Origin: Leucaena leucocephala
Lineage: Eukaryota; Streptophyta; Magnoliopsida; Fabales; Fabaceae
Direction: 5' to 3'
Length of the DNA: 64,000 bases
Assembly (NCBI GenBank): GCA_037074615.1
Contig: CM073537.1
Location: 18,929,989-18,993,988 of the forward strand
The notes under the pieces are model-generated. The model was not told the DNA's origin and ran no database searches. It saw only the letters and a program-made list of their open reading frames with translations. Positions 22,174-33,907 of this stretch are shown one piece after another. A program made the translations under genes and the position numbers. Each line of letters starts with the position of its first letter. Position 1 is the first letter of the stretch.

Positions 22174-22360
22174 ATCAACAGGAGTTGGTTCGAGTGGTAA
22201 GCAGTTCGGTATCACTTAAGCGAGGTCTCGAGTTCGAGTCTTAGCGTACACAGAAAATCCCCGTTGGGAGACTCACCCACCATAACCAGGTGCGCGACGC
22301 GGATCAAATCCGGATATAGTCAAGGCAAAACTCCGGTGAACCGGGTGGGCAATAAAAAAA
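22174..22360 (+). mobile_element. tRNA-derived SINE (family A), best-preserved copy
   Basis: The copy is 187 bp between a 13-bp target duplication AATTAATAGAATA (22161-22173 and 22361-22373). The head is tRNA-like: an A-box-like TGGTTCGAGTGG, then about 35 bp on a B-box-like GAGTTCGAGTCT. The body has GAGACTCACCCACCATAACC and GGTGCGCGACGCGG, and the end is A-rich. The clean boxes and exact duplication make it the youngest copy in the window. Confidence 0.93.
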
Positions 22361-22373
22361 AATTAATAGAATA

Positions 22374-25089
22374 GAAGAAATTGGCTAGATTATAAATAAA
22401 AGGTTGTATGATTAATATCATACAGTACTATTTTATTTGATTGTTATTATTTTAATTTGCTAAACAATATTTTTTTAAAAAAAGTTAGTTGTATTTTGTT
22501 TAATTAATATCATTCCTGGGGCGTTAAAAAAAAAGCAATATTGATCTTGACTATTAAAGATGTTAACTATCAATATTAAGCCGTTAGAATAATTTTACTA
22601 TTTTTTTTAACATTTCTAAAAGGAGATGGATTAAGAGAAGCTTTTACGTATCAGCTACTATGTAAAAAATTCAATAACAAAATTGAATCTTATCTCTAAG
22701 ACTATTCATTCATGGATGAATATAATTGTTCCTGATGGGAGAGTAGTCCACCACTTCGCATGCCCCGCATCTTTCTCGATGCTTTATTTCTCGAGTCTTG
22801 CGCCCACATTTGGGGTCTGAGGCGCTTACCACCTGTATATCATAAAAAATTTAAAATTAAATAAATCTATTACACTTTTTTAATGCGAACAATTACTAAT
22901 TATTTAACTAATTTTATGCTTTATTATCATTTTTTAATTTACTATAAATTTTATGATAATCAATTTTAATATAATGGTCAAACCGATTAAAATTGCTGAC
23001 TTCTAGTTCACCTCAGAAAAACTCTAGTAGACGAGCATAATTTTTTTTACTAAACATAAATATTCTCTATTACAAATAATTTTATTTAAAGTATTTTTGG
23101 ATACTAAACGATCATTATGAAAGTCGATATCTTGACACCTCACTTCCTAATGCAGCATTGCCAACTTGGTCCATGCTGCCTGATGTTCTGTCTAGTCTGC
23201 TTGGAACTTGGGAGAGCTGGACTTCAGGAAAGTAATATGTCTACTCAGTCTTTTTTTATTTGTTAATCTTCTCTTGTCAATGATTAATTTTGTTGCTGCC
23301 GTTTTAGCAATCCCTTAAGACCTTGGTGGCCTTGATACCAAACAAGAGACTGTCCCCTGAACCACGGTTCCCATTGAAGTCAAACTCCGAGGCTATATAA
23401 TTAAAAATCTCAGCAGATCAACTTGCTCAATAAATCACCCTTTCAATTTTTTTATGCCATTCATAGTAATTTTGATCTATGAACTGTGATCCTGAAGTGA
23501 ATTAAACTAAACTGACTTCCATCCCATTTGTAATTCTACTGACAAAAGGGCTTCCCCTCCATGCCATTCTGAAAGGTGTCTGAAGTCAAAATCCAAATCA
23601 CAGAAGTTATCTGTCCAAATTTAAATTGACTTGTCACCGTTTAAGAATTGCTTTCTGAACAATGTTCTCTTGCTATTGGCATACTTTGTATATTTGACTT
23701 TGCCTGAAGTTTATTTCACCCATTTGGGGTAGGGCTCACTTATTGACTTGTGTTTGCATATGATGTGAAATGGAACTTATCAGAGAACGAGCCCTTTTTC
23801 TGGTTTAGTTGATGATGATGCATGCATGCATCTACATGAAACCAAGTTAGAACTTTTTGCAACCAATCTGTTGATACCTTAGTAGCAATGTTTTCCCATT
23901 GGTTTATATCGGTCTGTGTTATCCATTCACTATGGCTTGGTCATCATTAGAAGCTTTCATTTTTGCTTTGATGTATCATCATTATATGTATCATCATTAT
24001 ATGGTCTGTGTTATCCTAATTCCTAAGAAGCTATGATATGTATCATCATTATATGCAAGATTCAGATCCATCTGAATGGACTTCTTTCTGTCTTTATATC
24101 TTCTTGCCTTATTATTCCCCACTGTTTTCCAGCATGTGCCATACTCTTCTGTTTTCTTTTTTAATTATTTTTTTAATGCTCTTCCCTTCTTTTAGATTTT
24201 CAATATCTTATTGTGTCTAACACAACGGAGGCAACCTCTCTGGCACATCATTGTCTCTGATATGGATTTAGCTTTCCAGGAATTATTTTAAGTTAGGTTT
24301 TTGTCCGAAAAACATCCCTGTTCACGCATCTATTGTGATTTTGCGAAGAATGGGATTAAGCTTATGACTGTGGCAATTCTATTCAAATAAATATACAATT
24401 ATTAGGAATCATTAGTTCATCTATAAATTCTATGAAGTCTTTTTGAAATACGCATAACTTTTTCTTTTTAAGATATGATATCCTAAACTTTCTGTCGTAT
24501 TTATTGAGCCTTGTGCCTTGAGCTTCTTACTTTGAACCTGGTTGCTGAAATGAAATATAAACAACAGATAAGGGTTAACCATTCCCTTCGTTATGGAGTT
24601 AAGGTTATCATCCGTTTCAATAATGGCATAATTGAGATTCAATTAAAATATTGAAAAACAAAACCTAAAGGACAAGGAACTCGGGAGCAATTTCAGGAAA
24701 TGTGGAGCTTCAGCTGTCCACACACCTCAACAAAGGAAGAAAAATTCCAAAACTCAATAAAATACAAAAGAGGGCGGGGATAGAAAAGTGCCAGAGAAAT
24801 AGCCTTCACAGCACAGCACATGCATCCCTTTTTTGTTTTATCTTTTCTTTTGAGGTTCATCACCTCCCACAATCATTGCACGGAATGAAAAGAAATAATT
24901 GTGGGTCCCCTTTCATTCAATCAATTAGTGGGAGCCAACAAAACATAGCTCCATCAAAGGGGGGATCCAAAATCCAATAGCTCATCCCTTATGCAAAGGT
25001 CTCGGAACTGTGTCAGTATTTGTTAAACTTTGTCTGTAAAAGCATCTTCTTTCCTTATCGGAATAGTGTTCTCTTATATTTTATTTCAG
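22374..25089. other. Spacer with possible gene relics
   Basis: This is mostly AT-rich. A stop-free stretch from an acceptor-like TTTTAG to a TAA (23308-23400) reads like coding sequence (SLKTLVALIPNKRLSPEPRF). A neighbouring stretch at about 23139-23231 (LPTWSMLPDVLSSLLGTWES) does too, but the two do not splice in frame. They may be relics of a gene I cannot name. Confidence 0.35.
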
Positions 25090-26277
25090 ATGCAGAGCTT
25101 CATAGATGATATACTTAAGCAATTTGGTCCAATATCTTTGCTGGTAATTCATGCATTTTATTTGTTTTATAATGGTTGTTATAGAGCTCAATGGTACAGT
25201 GTTATGCAATTTATGTAGTCACCCCGCTTAGTTGTTGTAGTTTTGTAAAGGCTGTGCTGCAAGAATTCTTCTATGTGTTTTGTTAGGAATTTGGTCGGCA
25301 TCTTGTATGTTTTGTAATGTTTGTGCTGAAAGAATTCTTCCTATTATCTTAGGAATTTATCTTGCATTAGGTACAAAGTTGCATAAATGATATATTTCAG
25401 GAATTTCGTTTAATATCCCTGCCGTGTTTTGTAATGTTTGCTCTGGAAGAATTTTTCCTATTATTAGCCGTAATTTAGTGGAAGATGATTGAAAATTTTT
25501 AATTTTATTTTGTCTCGTTTCATATAAAAAAATTCTAAAAACTTTATAAACTCCACTTTACTCTCTACTAAATGAGCCATGGCACTGTGTTGAGGGGCAT
25601 TAGTTGAGCTAATTAGAAACTGGTTTTTCTTCAGCATATATTTTAAGAATGCACTACTACTACCTAATCATTGTGCAGATACCCTTGAGCATTCAAATAT
25701 AAAAATGGGTCCTTTAAAAAATCCCTAACAATGTAGAAGGTACGATAGTCTCGATAGATGCATTAAATTACTGGAATATATATATCATTAAAAGAAATTA
25801 GGGTATAGAAAAAATAATTATTTTGTTTGCAACTGTGAAAGCAACCGTTTTTCGAAGCGTTATTCATATCAGGTTGCTGATGGATTTAAAGTGACATTGA
25901 CGAGTGCTTTTATTATGGAAAATGACATTATAAATCAATCCATACGAAGCCATCACCTGGAGCACATGTGGTTTCGGTATAGAAGATGACTGAATATTCT
26001 TGTAAATTAGTAATTGGAATTTTTTAATGTTTGCATATTTGGTTGCATTGTGATGTGTGATTATCATTCATTTTGCTGATATACAGAAATAGTGAAGTTG
26101 AACTGGGATTTCTTTTCTATCCCTATCATTTTCTCCTTTGATCAACCAAATATGTTTATAATTAACTAAAAATTATTATCTCCCAAAATTCATTTTGTTA
26201 CACTTGTGATATTACAGGACCTTTTATACGAATCGCTGTCACGGATACAAAAACCAATGTTACGTGCATCTGCAAAT
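25090..26277 (+). pseudogene. Two exon-like segments of an unidentified gene
   Basis: Segment 25090-25143 (18 codons, MQSFIDDILKQFGPISLL) and segment 26218-26277 (20 codons, DLLYESLSRIQKPMLRASAN) are each bounded by a pyrimidine-rich AG acceptor and a GT donor (GTAATT and GTAAGT). Both are exact multiples of three and join in phase 0 across a 1074-bp intron. I found no matching exons before or after, and I do not recognise the protein. It may be a decayed gene, or internal exons of a gene whose other exons I missed. Confidence 0.4.
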
Positions 26278-27070
26278 GTAAGTGAATTGAAGGATACGTT
26301 TTGTTTCTGTTATTGATGATGACTGGAAAGTGTGGGATCTGAATGGAAGAAGTGGAGCTTTCATGTGCTCTTGTGCTCTTGTACCTTTTTCTTGTGCTCT
26401 TATCAGCAAGAATAACGGGTAAGGTCCCTCTAATCCTCCCTAATGTCTTCTCATAGACGGGTTTCTCATTTGATTAGTTGCTGAAATGGCACGCATTTAT
26501 GTTTAATTAATTAATTAATGAGGAAAACAAAGATATTTGTATGGATGGACAAGACTTGAAGTAAATGCCAAGGGGAGATATTTAGCGGTGCTTGCTGTAG
26601 AGCTTCACAAAAACAAAAAGATGGGTCAAATTTGGGCCCCCAAAATGGCAATCAAAGGACCTGTTTTACCATCCCCGCACTAATAAATCATTTACACTAT
26701 TTTAAGTGTTTTACTATTTACTTGACTTGTTATGCTGCAAGACTTGAAGCTGCATATCAAATTCTATTGACAAGTGAGAGATAGTACCACGGGTCCGTCT
26801 GGGGCACTCGTTTTATAGAAAACTCTGTCCACGTGTGGAAGATATGATTGATTTATTAAATCACTGAAATAAAAAAAATATCTATTTTGAGGAGTAAACA
26901 ATTAATGAGGTTTAAATCACTGAATTAAAACACAAGCCTGGGAGGGGAGGAGTGGATCCAAAATGGAACAGAGGAGACCAAGCAGCGAATTAGCATGGAA
27001 GAAAATTGAAAGCCAAAGGCCCAAAGAAAAGCCAAGAAGAAGAAAAATGGACGCGTGCAGGATTGGGATT
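26278..27070. other. Spacer and distal promoter of the bHLH gene
   Basis: AT-rich sequence without supported genes. A minus-strand open frame at about 26917-27203 overlaps the bHLH promoter and is rejected as a shadow. Confidence 0.5.
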
Positions 27071-27074
27071 TCTT

Positions 27075-27080
27075 TATAAA
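27075..27080 (+). promoter_or_regulatory. TATA box of the bHLH gene
   Basis: TATAAA in the context TCTTTATAAAGCG lies about 400 bp before the ATG. The pyrimidine-rich leader could hold an intron from the GT at 27242 to the AG at 27351 or 27431; none is needed for the coding frame. Confidence 0.5.
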
Positions 27081-27481
27081 GCGTGAGCCCCCGTTTGTCT
27101 GTCGCTCCCAACTCCTAATAAAGCGAAGGGACACCTCACCCCCTCCGTCCCGTTCTTTCATTCTGTGTGGTGTTGGATTATATCTGAACGCGACCTCTCT
27201 CATCCTCCTATTTATTCATCTCTGCCTCTCCTCCTTCAAAGGTACTTCTTCCTTCTCCTTATTCCACTCACTTGAATCTCTCCCTTCTTGTTTAATCCTA
27301 TTCATCCATCCTTCCATCCATCCATTTGAATCTCTTATTTCCCGTTTTCAGATTCATCCTTCTCCTGCCTCATCCTCTCACATCTCCCTACCTTTCCCTT
27401 TTTGTTTCTTCTGACCTCCCAGAATTTTCAGGCAAGGATTCGAGATTTTCCCCTTTCGAACCTGCGTTTTTGGGGCTTCAA

Positions 27482-28123
27482 ATGGCGTCTTCTATCATCT
27501 CAAACCCGCTGACCAACACGGACCGCTCACGTGACCCCTCCAAGAGGAGGAAGAAGAAGAAACCTCAGCTCAAGCAACAGCTAGACGAACAGAACCATGT
27601 CCAATGGAAGTCCCCGGCTCAGCAGCAAATATACTCCTCCAAGCTCCACCAAGCCTTGGCCAGAGTCAACCTCCGCTCCTCCGCTTCTTCCACCGCCGGT
27701 GACGCTCCCCGCCGCGGTAAAGAAGTCCGCGAAGCCGCCGATAGAGTCCTTGCAGTCACTGCCAAGGGCAGGACCCGTTGGAGCCGAGCCATCCTCACCA
27801 ATCGCCTCAAGCTCAAGTTCAGGAAGCACAAGAGACAGAGAGTCACGGCGCCGGCCCCCGGCACAGCCCGGTCGAAGAAGCCCAGAGTGAGCGTTCTCCG
27901 ACTGAAGGGGAAGAGCTTGCCGACTGTTCAGAGGAAAGTGAGGTTTCTGGGGCGGTTGGTCCCCGGTTGCCGGAAACAACCGGTGCCGGTGATATTGGAG
28001 GAAGCCATTGATTACATATCGGCACTCGAAATGCAAGTCAGAGCCATGAGCGCGCTTGCTGACCTTCTTTCTGGGTCAACCGCTTCCGGCGTCGGCTCGA
28101 GTTCCTCGGCGCCACCCAGCTGA
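27482..28123 (+). CDS. Atypical bHLH protein, AIF / bHLH147-150 type
   Basis: This single-exon frame of 213 residues starts at the ATG in TTCAAATGGCG. A basic N-terminus (KRRKKKK at 21-27) is a likely nuclear signal. The segment YSSKLHQALARVNL (51-64) and the block VREAADRVLAVTAKGRTRWS (82-101) are hallmarks of this subfamily. The helix-loop-helix lies at about 148-195 (VQRKVRFLGRLVPGCRK, then ILEEAIDYISALEMQVRAM). The DNA-contacting basic residues of a true bHLH are absent, so it should act by heterodimerising. In Arabidopsis such proteins (AIF1-4) restrain brassinosteroid and growth responses by interacting with other HLH factors. That role is inferred here by family. The C-terminus is a serine-rich tail. 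Confidence 0.9.
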   Translation: MASSIISNPLTNTDRSRDPSKRRKKKKPQLKQQLDEQNHVQWKSPAQQQIYSSKLHQALARVNLRSSASSTAGDAPRRGKEVREAADRVLAVTAKGRTRWSRAILTNRLKLKFRKHKRQRVTAPAPGTARSKKPRVSVLRLKGKSLPTVQRKVRFLGRLVPGCRKQPVPVILEEAIDYISALEMQVRAMSALADLLSGSTASGVGSSSSAPPS

Positions 28124-29239
28124 TGGCACGACACTTGTCATATTTTTTTCCTTTTCTTAAAAAAATATTAGTATTATTTGCCTCCCATCTTCTTCATCCT
28201 CTGTCTCTTGGAAGTAAAGCTTTCTGTTAAAGTACATAACCTTCCTCCTCTGTTTTTCTCTCCAACCGATTCATTCTCTTATACTTACCTTCAAGCTTTG
28301 GTCTCTCCATTCTTACTATTATCTGTATGATTGAATCGATATTCCACACTCACCACCATGAATCCTCTTTCTTGTTCTGTAATAATGTGAATAATAATAT
28401 GGTTGCAGCTTTAAAACCTCCTGAAATTGATACGTACACGTGACAAGAAATCATGACGGGGAAATATCAGGCGTTTGCATTTTTTTCTTTGAAATCTTCG
28501 TCATGTTTAATACTATAAATCTAAACATATTTGTTTTTACTCTTGCAAAATTTCAACCCCTAATTCCTTCATTAATGGTGATAATTTATTATGCAGTGAA
28601 GAAGTATAGAAGTTAGGATATTATGAAGGGCTAAGGTCCAATTAATAACAAAATTTAATCTTTACACTGTTAGTGGTGAAATATGTTTAAAGGGTAAACG
28701 GGGATTGGTTGGTTAGTCTTAGGAATTGAAATTTGAAAGGATAGTATTAATTGGATGTGGGTTGGCAGGTGATTCGGTAATATGATACAAATGGTATTCC
28801 TTCTTTGTTTAATATAAAATTTATGATATATTTTTTAAAAATATTTTAATCATTTTTTTATCTCATTCTCTTATTTAATTATTATAAATATAGTATTAAT
28901 ATAGATAATTTTAAAAAATTAATAAATATAAAAAATATATTTTATATTTAAAAGTAAAATTAATTTTCTAATCAAATATTTATATTAAGTATCGATGAAT
29001 AATATCAAGCAAGCTACATGGATGAATGTTAGTTGAAGTTGGAGAGGGAGTTTTGTAGGGGTTAAGGACAGAGCACATCAATGCCACTCCTGTTTATAAC
29101 GTTTCATGAGATCAACGTCACAAGTCAGAACCCAAATGACCGTTATTTCATGAAATCTGAGACCACGGCATTATTAATTGGTCACCATGTCAGATGAGTG
29201 ACGGAAACCCAACCATCTTATTTTTGGTAGTTTCTCGTT

Positions 29240-29408
29240 GGATTTATTAGAATTTTATCTCGATTATATCTATATTTAATCAGTATCGTGTATTTGATTA
29301 TGATGAGTTATTCTTTTAACGATAATTTTTTGTATATGCTAATACTCAAACTCAAAATCTTATTTAAATAATATCATGCTATTTACTATTAAGATAAATC
29401 TCGTTAAT
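29240..29408 (-). mobile_element. tRNA-derived SINE (family A), decayed copy
   Basis: On the minus strand it follows the same order of phrases as the 11.7-kb copy (TTAACGAGA, then ATATTATTTAAATAAG, then GAGTTTGAGTATTAGC, ATATACAAAAAATT) but with many CG-to-TA type changes. No target duplication was found, so it is old. Confidence 0.6.
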
Positions 29409-30956
29409 AACCCAACCATCTTATAAGTCACAACAAGTCACCATATACATACATACATACAATTCTTGCGTTTGGTACGTGGGGTTTAGAGGGGAGCAGC
29501 GGAATTTTGTCTAATTATTTTATTTGGTAATATAAAATTCTTAGGAGGGGATTTTTTTCCCACTCTTTTAAAATTAGAAGAATTTAGAAATAAAATTAAT
29601 TTTTTATATTATTCTAATTATTATATCTATAATTTTTTTAACATATCTAAAATACTCCTTCAATATTTAACACTTATTTATATAAAAATATTTTTTTTCT
29701 TTCTATCCTAAACTAAATATTATAATATTATTTTTTTATTAATTAAATAAAACAATATTAAAATTCTTTACTTTCATTTCCTTTGAAAGCGCCAACAGAA
29801 CATAGTAAATTCACATTACTTCCCACAATCACCGACCTAACACCCTAACATCCCATGTGGCTTTGTCCCCAGAGAAAAAAAAAAAAGAAAACAAACCATA
29901 AACCAAAAGGATTACCCCATTTGGGCGTGGTGTAGTATCTGAGAAGAAACCGCAGCTTATGCCTTTTCCACATCACATAAACACATTGATGTTTATACAT
30001 ATATCGTACGTTTTGGATGCAATTACCATCATTATTTTTTATACTTTTTATTAGATTATTTTAGTTTTAAGATTTATGAATATCTCTCCTAATACAAATG
30101 TATTTTCTAAAAATTAAATTTTAGATCTAAAAAAATTTAATAAAATTTTATACTACTAAACTAATCATATGTTAGTCAATTTCAAGCATAGTTACGATGT
30201 GGCTTTTACACACATACATATAGCAGAAACAGAAACGGGAGTTTGATTTCAGATTGGAATTTTTAAGAAAATAGTAAAACATAGGATAGAGATATCGATG
30301 GTGGGTGGGCATGTTAAGGCCTGTTAAAGTGTATACTTTTTCTAGTTTTTTTATTATAAGGCATTTCTGAATACATCATCAAAATCAATAATAACTAGTT
30401 AAATCATTATCTTGGTTTGACAATAAAAATAAATTTTTTAAGCTTATCTATGTTTAATAGTAAGAATTAGTATATAAAAAGTCACAGAAGATGTCATTGA
30501 TGATATCTTAAATAGAAGTAATTTTTGAAAAAAAATATAATTAATATTTTATTTAAATAGGTATCATATATTTTTTAAAGGCCGTCTTATAATAACGACT
30601 TGAGGAAGTATAAGAGAAGTGGAAGCACATGGAAGCATTCGTTCTAAATATTTTCAACAAAAATTAACAGCATCATCACCCATGTGCCCTTTTATTCCTC
30701 TTTCTCACTCTCCTCTCCCAAAAATAAGGTTACCCGTTTGTGTCCATTCTCATCAAACCCTAAAAAGTAAAAGACGTTTAATAATATTTCATTATGTGTG
30801 TGTATATATACATATCAACTATATCTTGATGGCGATATGTAACATTGACAATAGCCCTTCAAACTCCCAAGTCTCATCTGAATTCCAAGATTTTTTTTTC
30901 TCTTTTATTATATTTCGGAAACTTGTTACTCTTTTAGAGGTGGGCCATTGAAAATT

Positions 30957-31230
30957 TTTAATCTTTTTTATATACAAGAATTTTTTTAGAGGGGTTAAGT
31001 TTACCTACTATCTAAAAGCATGACGAAATTTCCCTTTCTTCTAGATGATACTAATATTAGGCAGGGCAAATTGTCAATTACTCTCAGATGTAAATCTAAA
31101 CACCTAAGAGATAAGATGCCTCCTCAAATGTCGCGATTGAAATCCCAACAAAGTGGTACTCTCTAGAGATCAAGCACGTTCCAAACGGTCGCATGTCTCA
31201 CATATTCGTTAGCTGAACCCACGGACGATT
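30957..31230. repeat. Dispersed repeat family B, copy 2
   Basis: The order of phrases is as in the other copies: ATATACAAGAATTTTTTTAG, GATACTAATATTAGGCAGG, ACTCTCAGATGTAAATCTAA, ACACCTAAGAG. It then has a longer 3' part (TGGTACTCTCTAGAGATCAA, GTTAGCTGAACCCACGGACG) missing from the copy at 11.6 kb. This is the fullest copy in the window. Confidence 0.72.
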
Positions 31231-32236
31231 TGTAAAATTTTTAATTTTAACTACTCTAAAATCTCCTTAAAAATATATATAAATAAGGAGAGGTGTCTTG
31301 CATCTGTCAGCAAATGTTTGGCCAATGTCATTATTAGTAGTAAAGCTTCATATTCAATATTCATGTCGCTTAGGAAGCAAAAACAACAAAGTGAATAGTA
31401 GTAATCACATATTGGTAATTGATTTTTGCTAATATGAAACTCTCGTCTCACTAATTCTCTAACACAAATGTTACTATCACACCTAAAAAAACAGATTCAT
31501 CATGAAAACGATAAGAAGATATGATAAGAAAAATTAACAAGTGTTATATTCCCAGCATGCGTCTAGTTTTATACTGCTTTTATGATCACACCTTTGTTTT
31601 AAACACATGTTTTCTTCTGAAAAAACAACAGAGAAATTCTCATTTAATCCTCGCTTCTCAGGTTGTATTTATCTAAGGATTGGCTAATAATTAATTTACT
31701 TACTTTTGTCTTCCTGTAAATTCTGTGGGTGTCCTCTTAAGCTATCTAATGGATGGTTTTGCACCAAAAGGAAAAGGACAAGCTATTTTGTAATATAGTA
31801 CATAAAAGCCATTTCTTTATTTATAGGAAATTTTAATTAAATTGGATACCACCTAAAAACGGTTGTTTAGTAGGTAAGAAGCCCCGTTAAGAAATCTAGG
31901 ATTTTAATAATATAATTAAATGTCACTAATTAATTAATTTGAAATTCTTAACTAATAGTCTCCAACATATACATTGACGTGTATACATGCGTGAACATAC
32001 ATATTCCATTAGATTTTCTAAACATGTACGCTTTAAATGGGATTTTATTTATTTATTTATTGTGTTTTCTTATAAATATTAAGAAAATGGTATATGTTCA
32101 CACCAAAACTTCTTTCTTCAGAGATAAGTAAAAAGCTAGAGAGATAGAGAGAAGGAAAGAAAGCATCATGGAATACATTAGTTAAGATTAGTAAAATAAT
32201 TATTCTTTCTTTTACGAAGAGATATAAATACGAATT

Positions 32237-32255
32237 GGGGGGGGGGGGGAGGGGG
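32237..32255. repeat. G-rich homopolymer tract
   Basis: Thirteen G residues, one A and five G residues. The tract is a potential quadruplex and also a likely place for sequencing length errors. Confidence 0.9.
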
Positions 32256-33888
32256 AAATAAAATAATGCCACTTGATATTTTTAAAGCACAGAATATGCC
32301 GATATACTATTTAAAAAAATAAAAAGGAACATAACAGAACGTAACGTTTAAATAAAAAAAAATAATAGTTCATGACAGCCAAGTATTAATTATTCCCCAA
32401 TTAGGACTTGATTTGGGAAATTAAAAAGGGAAGGAAAAAAAGAAGATGCTTAGGCTCCACAAAGCATCAAATCATTAGTGCTTAGCATGTGGCAAACAAA
32501 TTAATGCATTAATTAATAGTGGTGGCTCAAAGTAATTGGCTTTGCTTAAAATCTGTCACTGTTTCTGCCTTTTATCAAAGACTACCTATAAAACAAAAAA
32601 AGTGGGTGAGGATCATATAGCCTTCAAGAACATGGATTAGAGAATAAATGTTAATTATTGTACCAAACAGTGAAAGATGATAAATTGGGAATAAATTAAA
32701 TTACCCGTTATAATTCCATAGATAATGAATTGTAAACGACATTGAGAGTAAACCACACAAATTTTCCTTGAATTTCATTAAAATTAGGTGGACCCTTTTG
32801 AACTCCTGCTAAAATCATGTAATTCACTTTTTGTTTAATGAGAACTCTGCCTAAGTTTCGAGAATACAGGAAAAATGTCTGCGTAATATTCAAGTAATTT
32901 AGAAAAAAAAAATCGCATGAATTCTAAAAATTAAAAAAAATGTTATATTACTTTGGACAAAATTTAATAAAATTGCGTATATATTCCATAAATTTTATTG
33001 AGTTTCTCTGTCAGGGGTCAAATAGCAAGAATCCTATATATACGATTCATCCCCGGCCTCAATCTGTTAATAAAGAGATTATCTTCATTTAAAAAATTTT
33101 GATAAGAATTTCTTCTTCGCTTGTAGAGGATGATTGGGATTAATTAATTTTAGTAAAATTCTAATTTTTCCTTTTATTTTTATGACCAAATAAGGCTTTA
33201 AAACTTTGCCCTAGGACCTGAAAAGGGAATATAATCAATCTTAAGTAAGTAAATGCTTTACTTCAACACAAATAAAAGATATTCTAACTTTATTAACTTA
33301 CAATGCAAGATCATTAAAAGATAGATTAATTAATCATTCAATATATATAAATATGCCACGTAACTTCTGCATTTTCTTATCTTGATACAAAAAATCACTC
33401 GTATGATTTCTTTTGTGTGCATGAAGCTTTGAGAGTGTTTGATACCATATATCCAAAGAAAAATCATTAGCAACATGTGCTATGTCAAGCCTCTCCCCAA
33501 CACCATAACCTTAGTGCCAACCACTTCCTTCACCCAAGACTTAAGCACTTACCAAAAACTTCATTCCTATATATATATTTATATATCCCCCAATTTTTTT
33601 TTTTTTGGTTTAATGTGATGATGATGACGACGATGAATATTGAATGCTTTTTCCATGTGAGAGTACAAAAAAAGTTAAGGGGAAAGAAAAGGACAAGCAT
33701 TTGCGAAACCTTCATTATTTGTTAAAAAGCTTTGTCTAAACCCACATGGATGGGTCATAGCTTGTCCACTAAACTCACCAAAATTAAAAAGGAAATAAGT
33801 AAACTGAAGAAAAACGAATATAAAGTAAGAAGAAAGGCATATATGGCGTAGTGTATAGTGACAACTCCATGGATCAGCTCCACTAGTT

Positions 33889-33907
33889 TGTGTGTGTGTG
33901 TGTGTGT
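33889..33907. repeat. (TG)n microsatellite
   Basis: About nine TG units in an AT-rich spacer. Confidence 0.9.

Noticed and set aside
26917..27203. Minus-strand frames upstream of the bHLH gene
   Set aside because: They overlap the TATA box and leader of the bHLH gene and have no domain.
27326..27481. In-frame extension of the bHLH protein upstream of 27482
   Set aside because: The stretch is pyrimidine-rich leader with splice-acceptor-like sites and no family motif; it opens without a true ATG.
27581..28036. Minus-strand and alternate-frame ORFs over the bHLH gene
   Set aside because: They mirror the codon pattern of the real gene and lack motifs.
30619..30951. 110-codon frame in the 28-37 kb spacer
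   Set aside because: Low-complexity AT-rich codon use, no domain, no promoter or splice context.
33475..33615. Short frame MCYVKPLPNTITL at 33475
   Set aside because: It runs into (TA)n and a T-tract, has no signal peptide and no motif.
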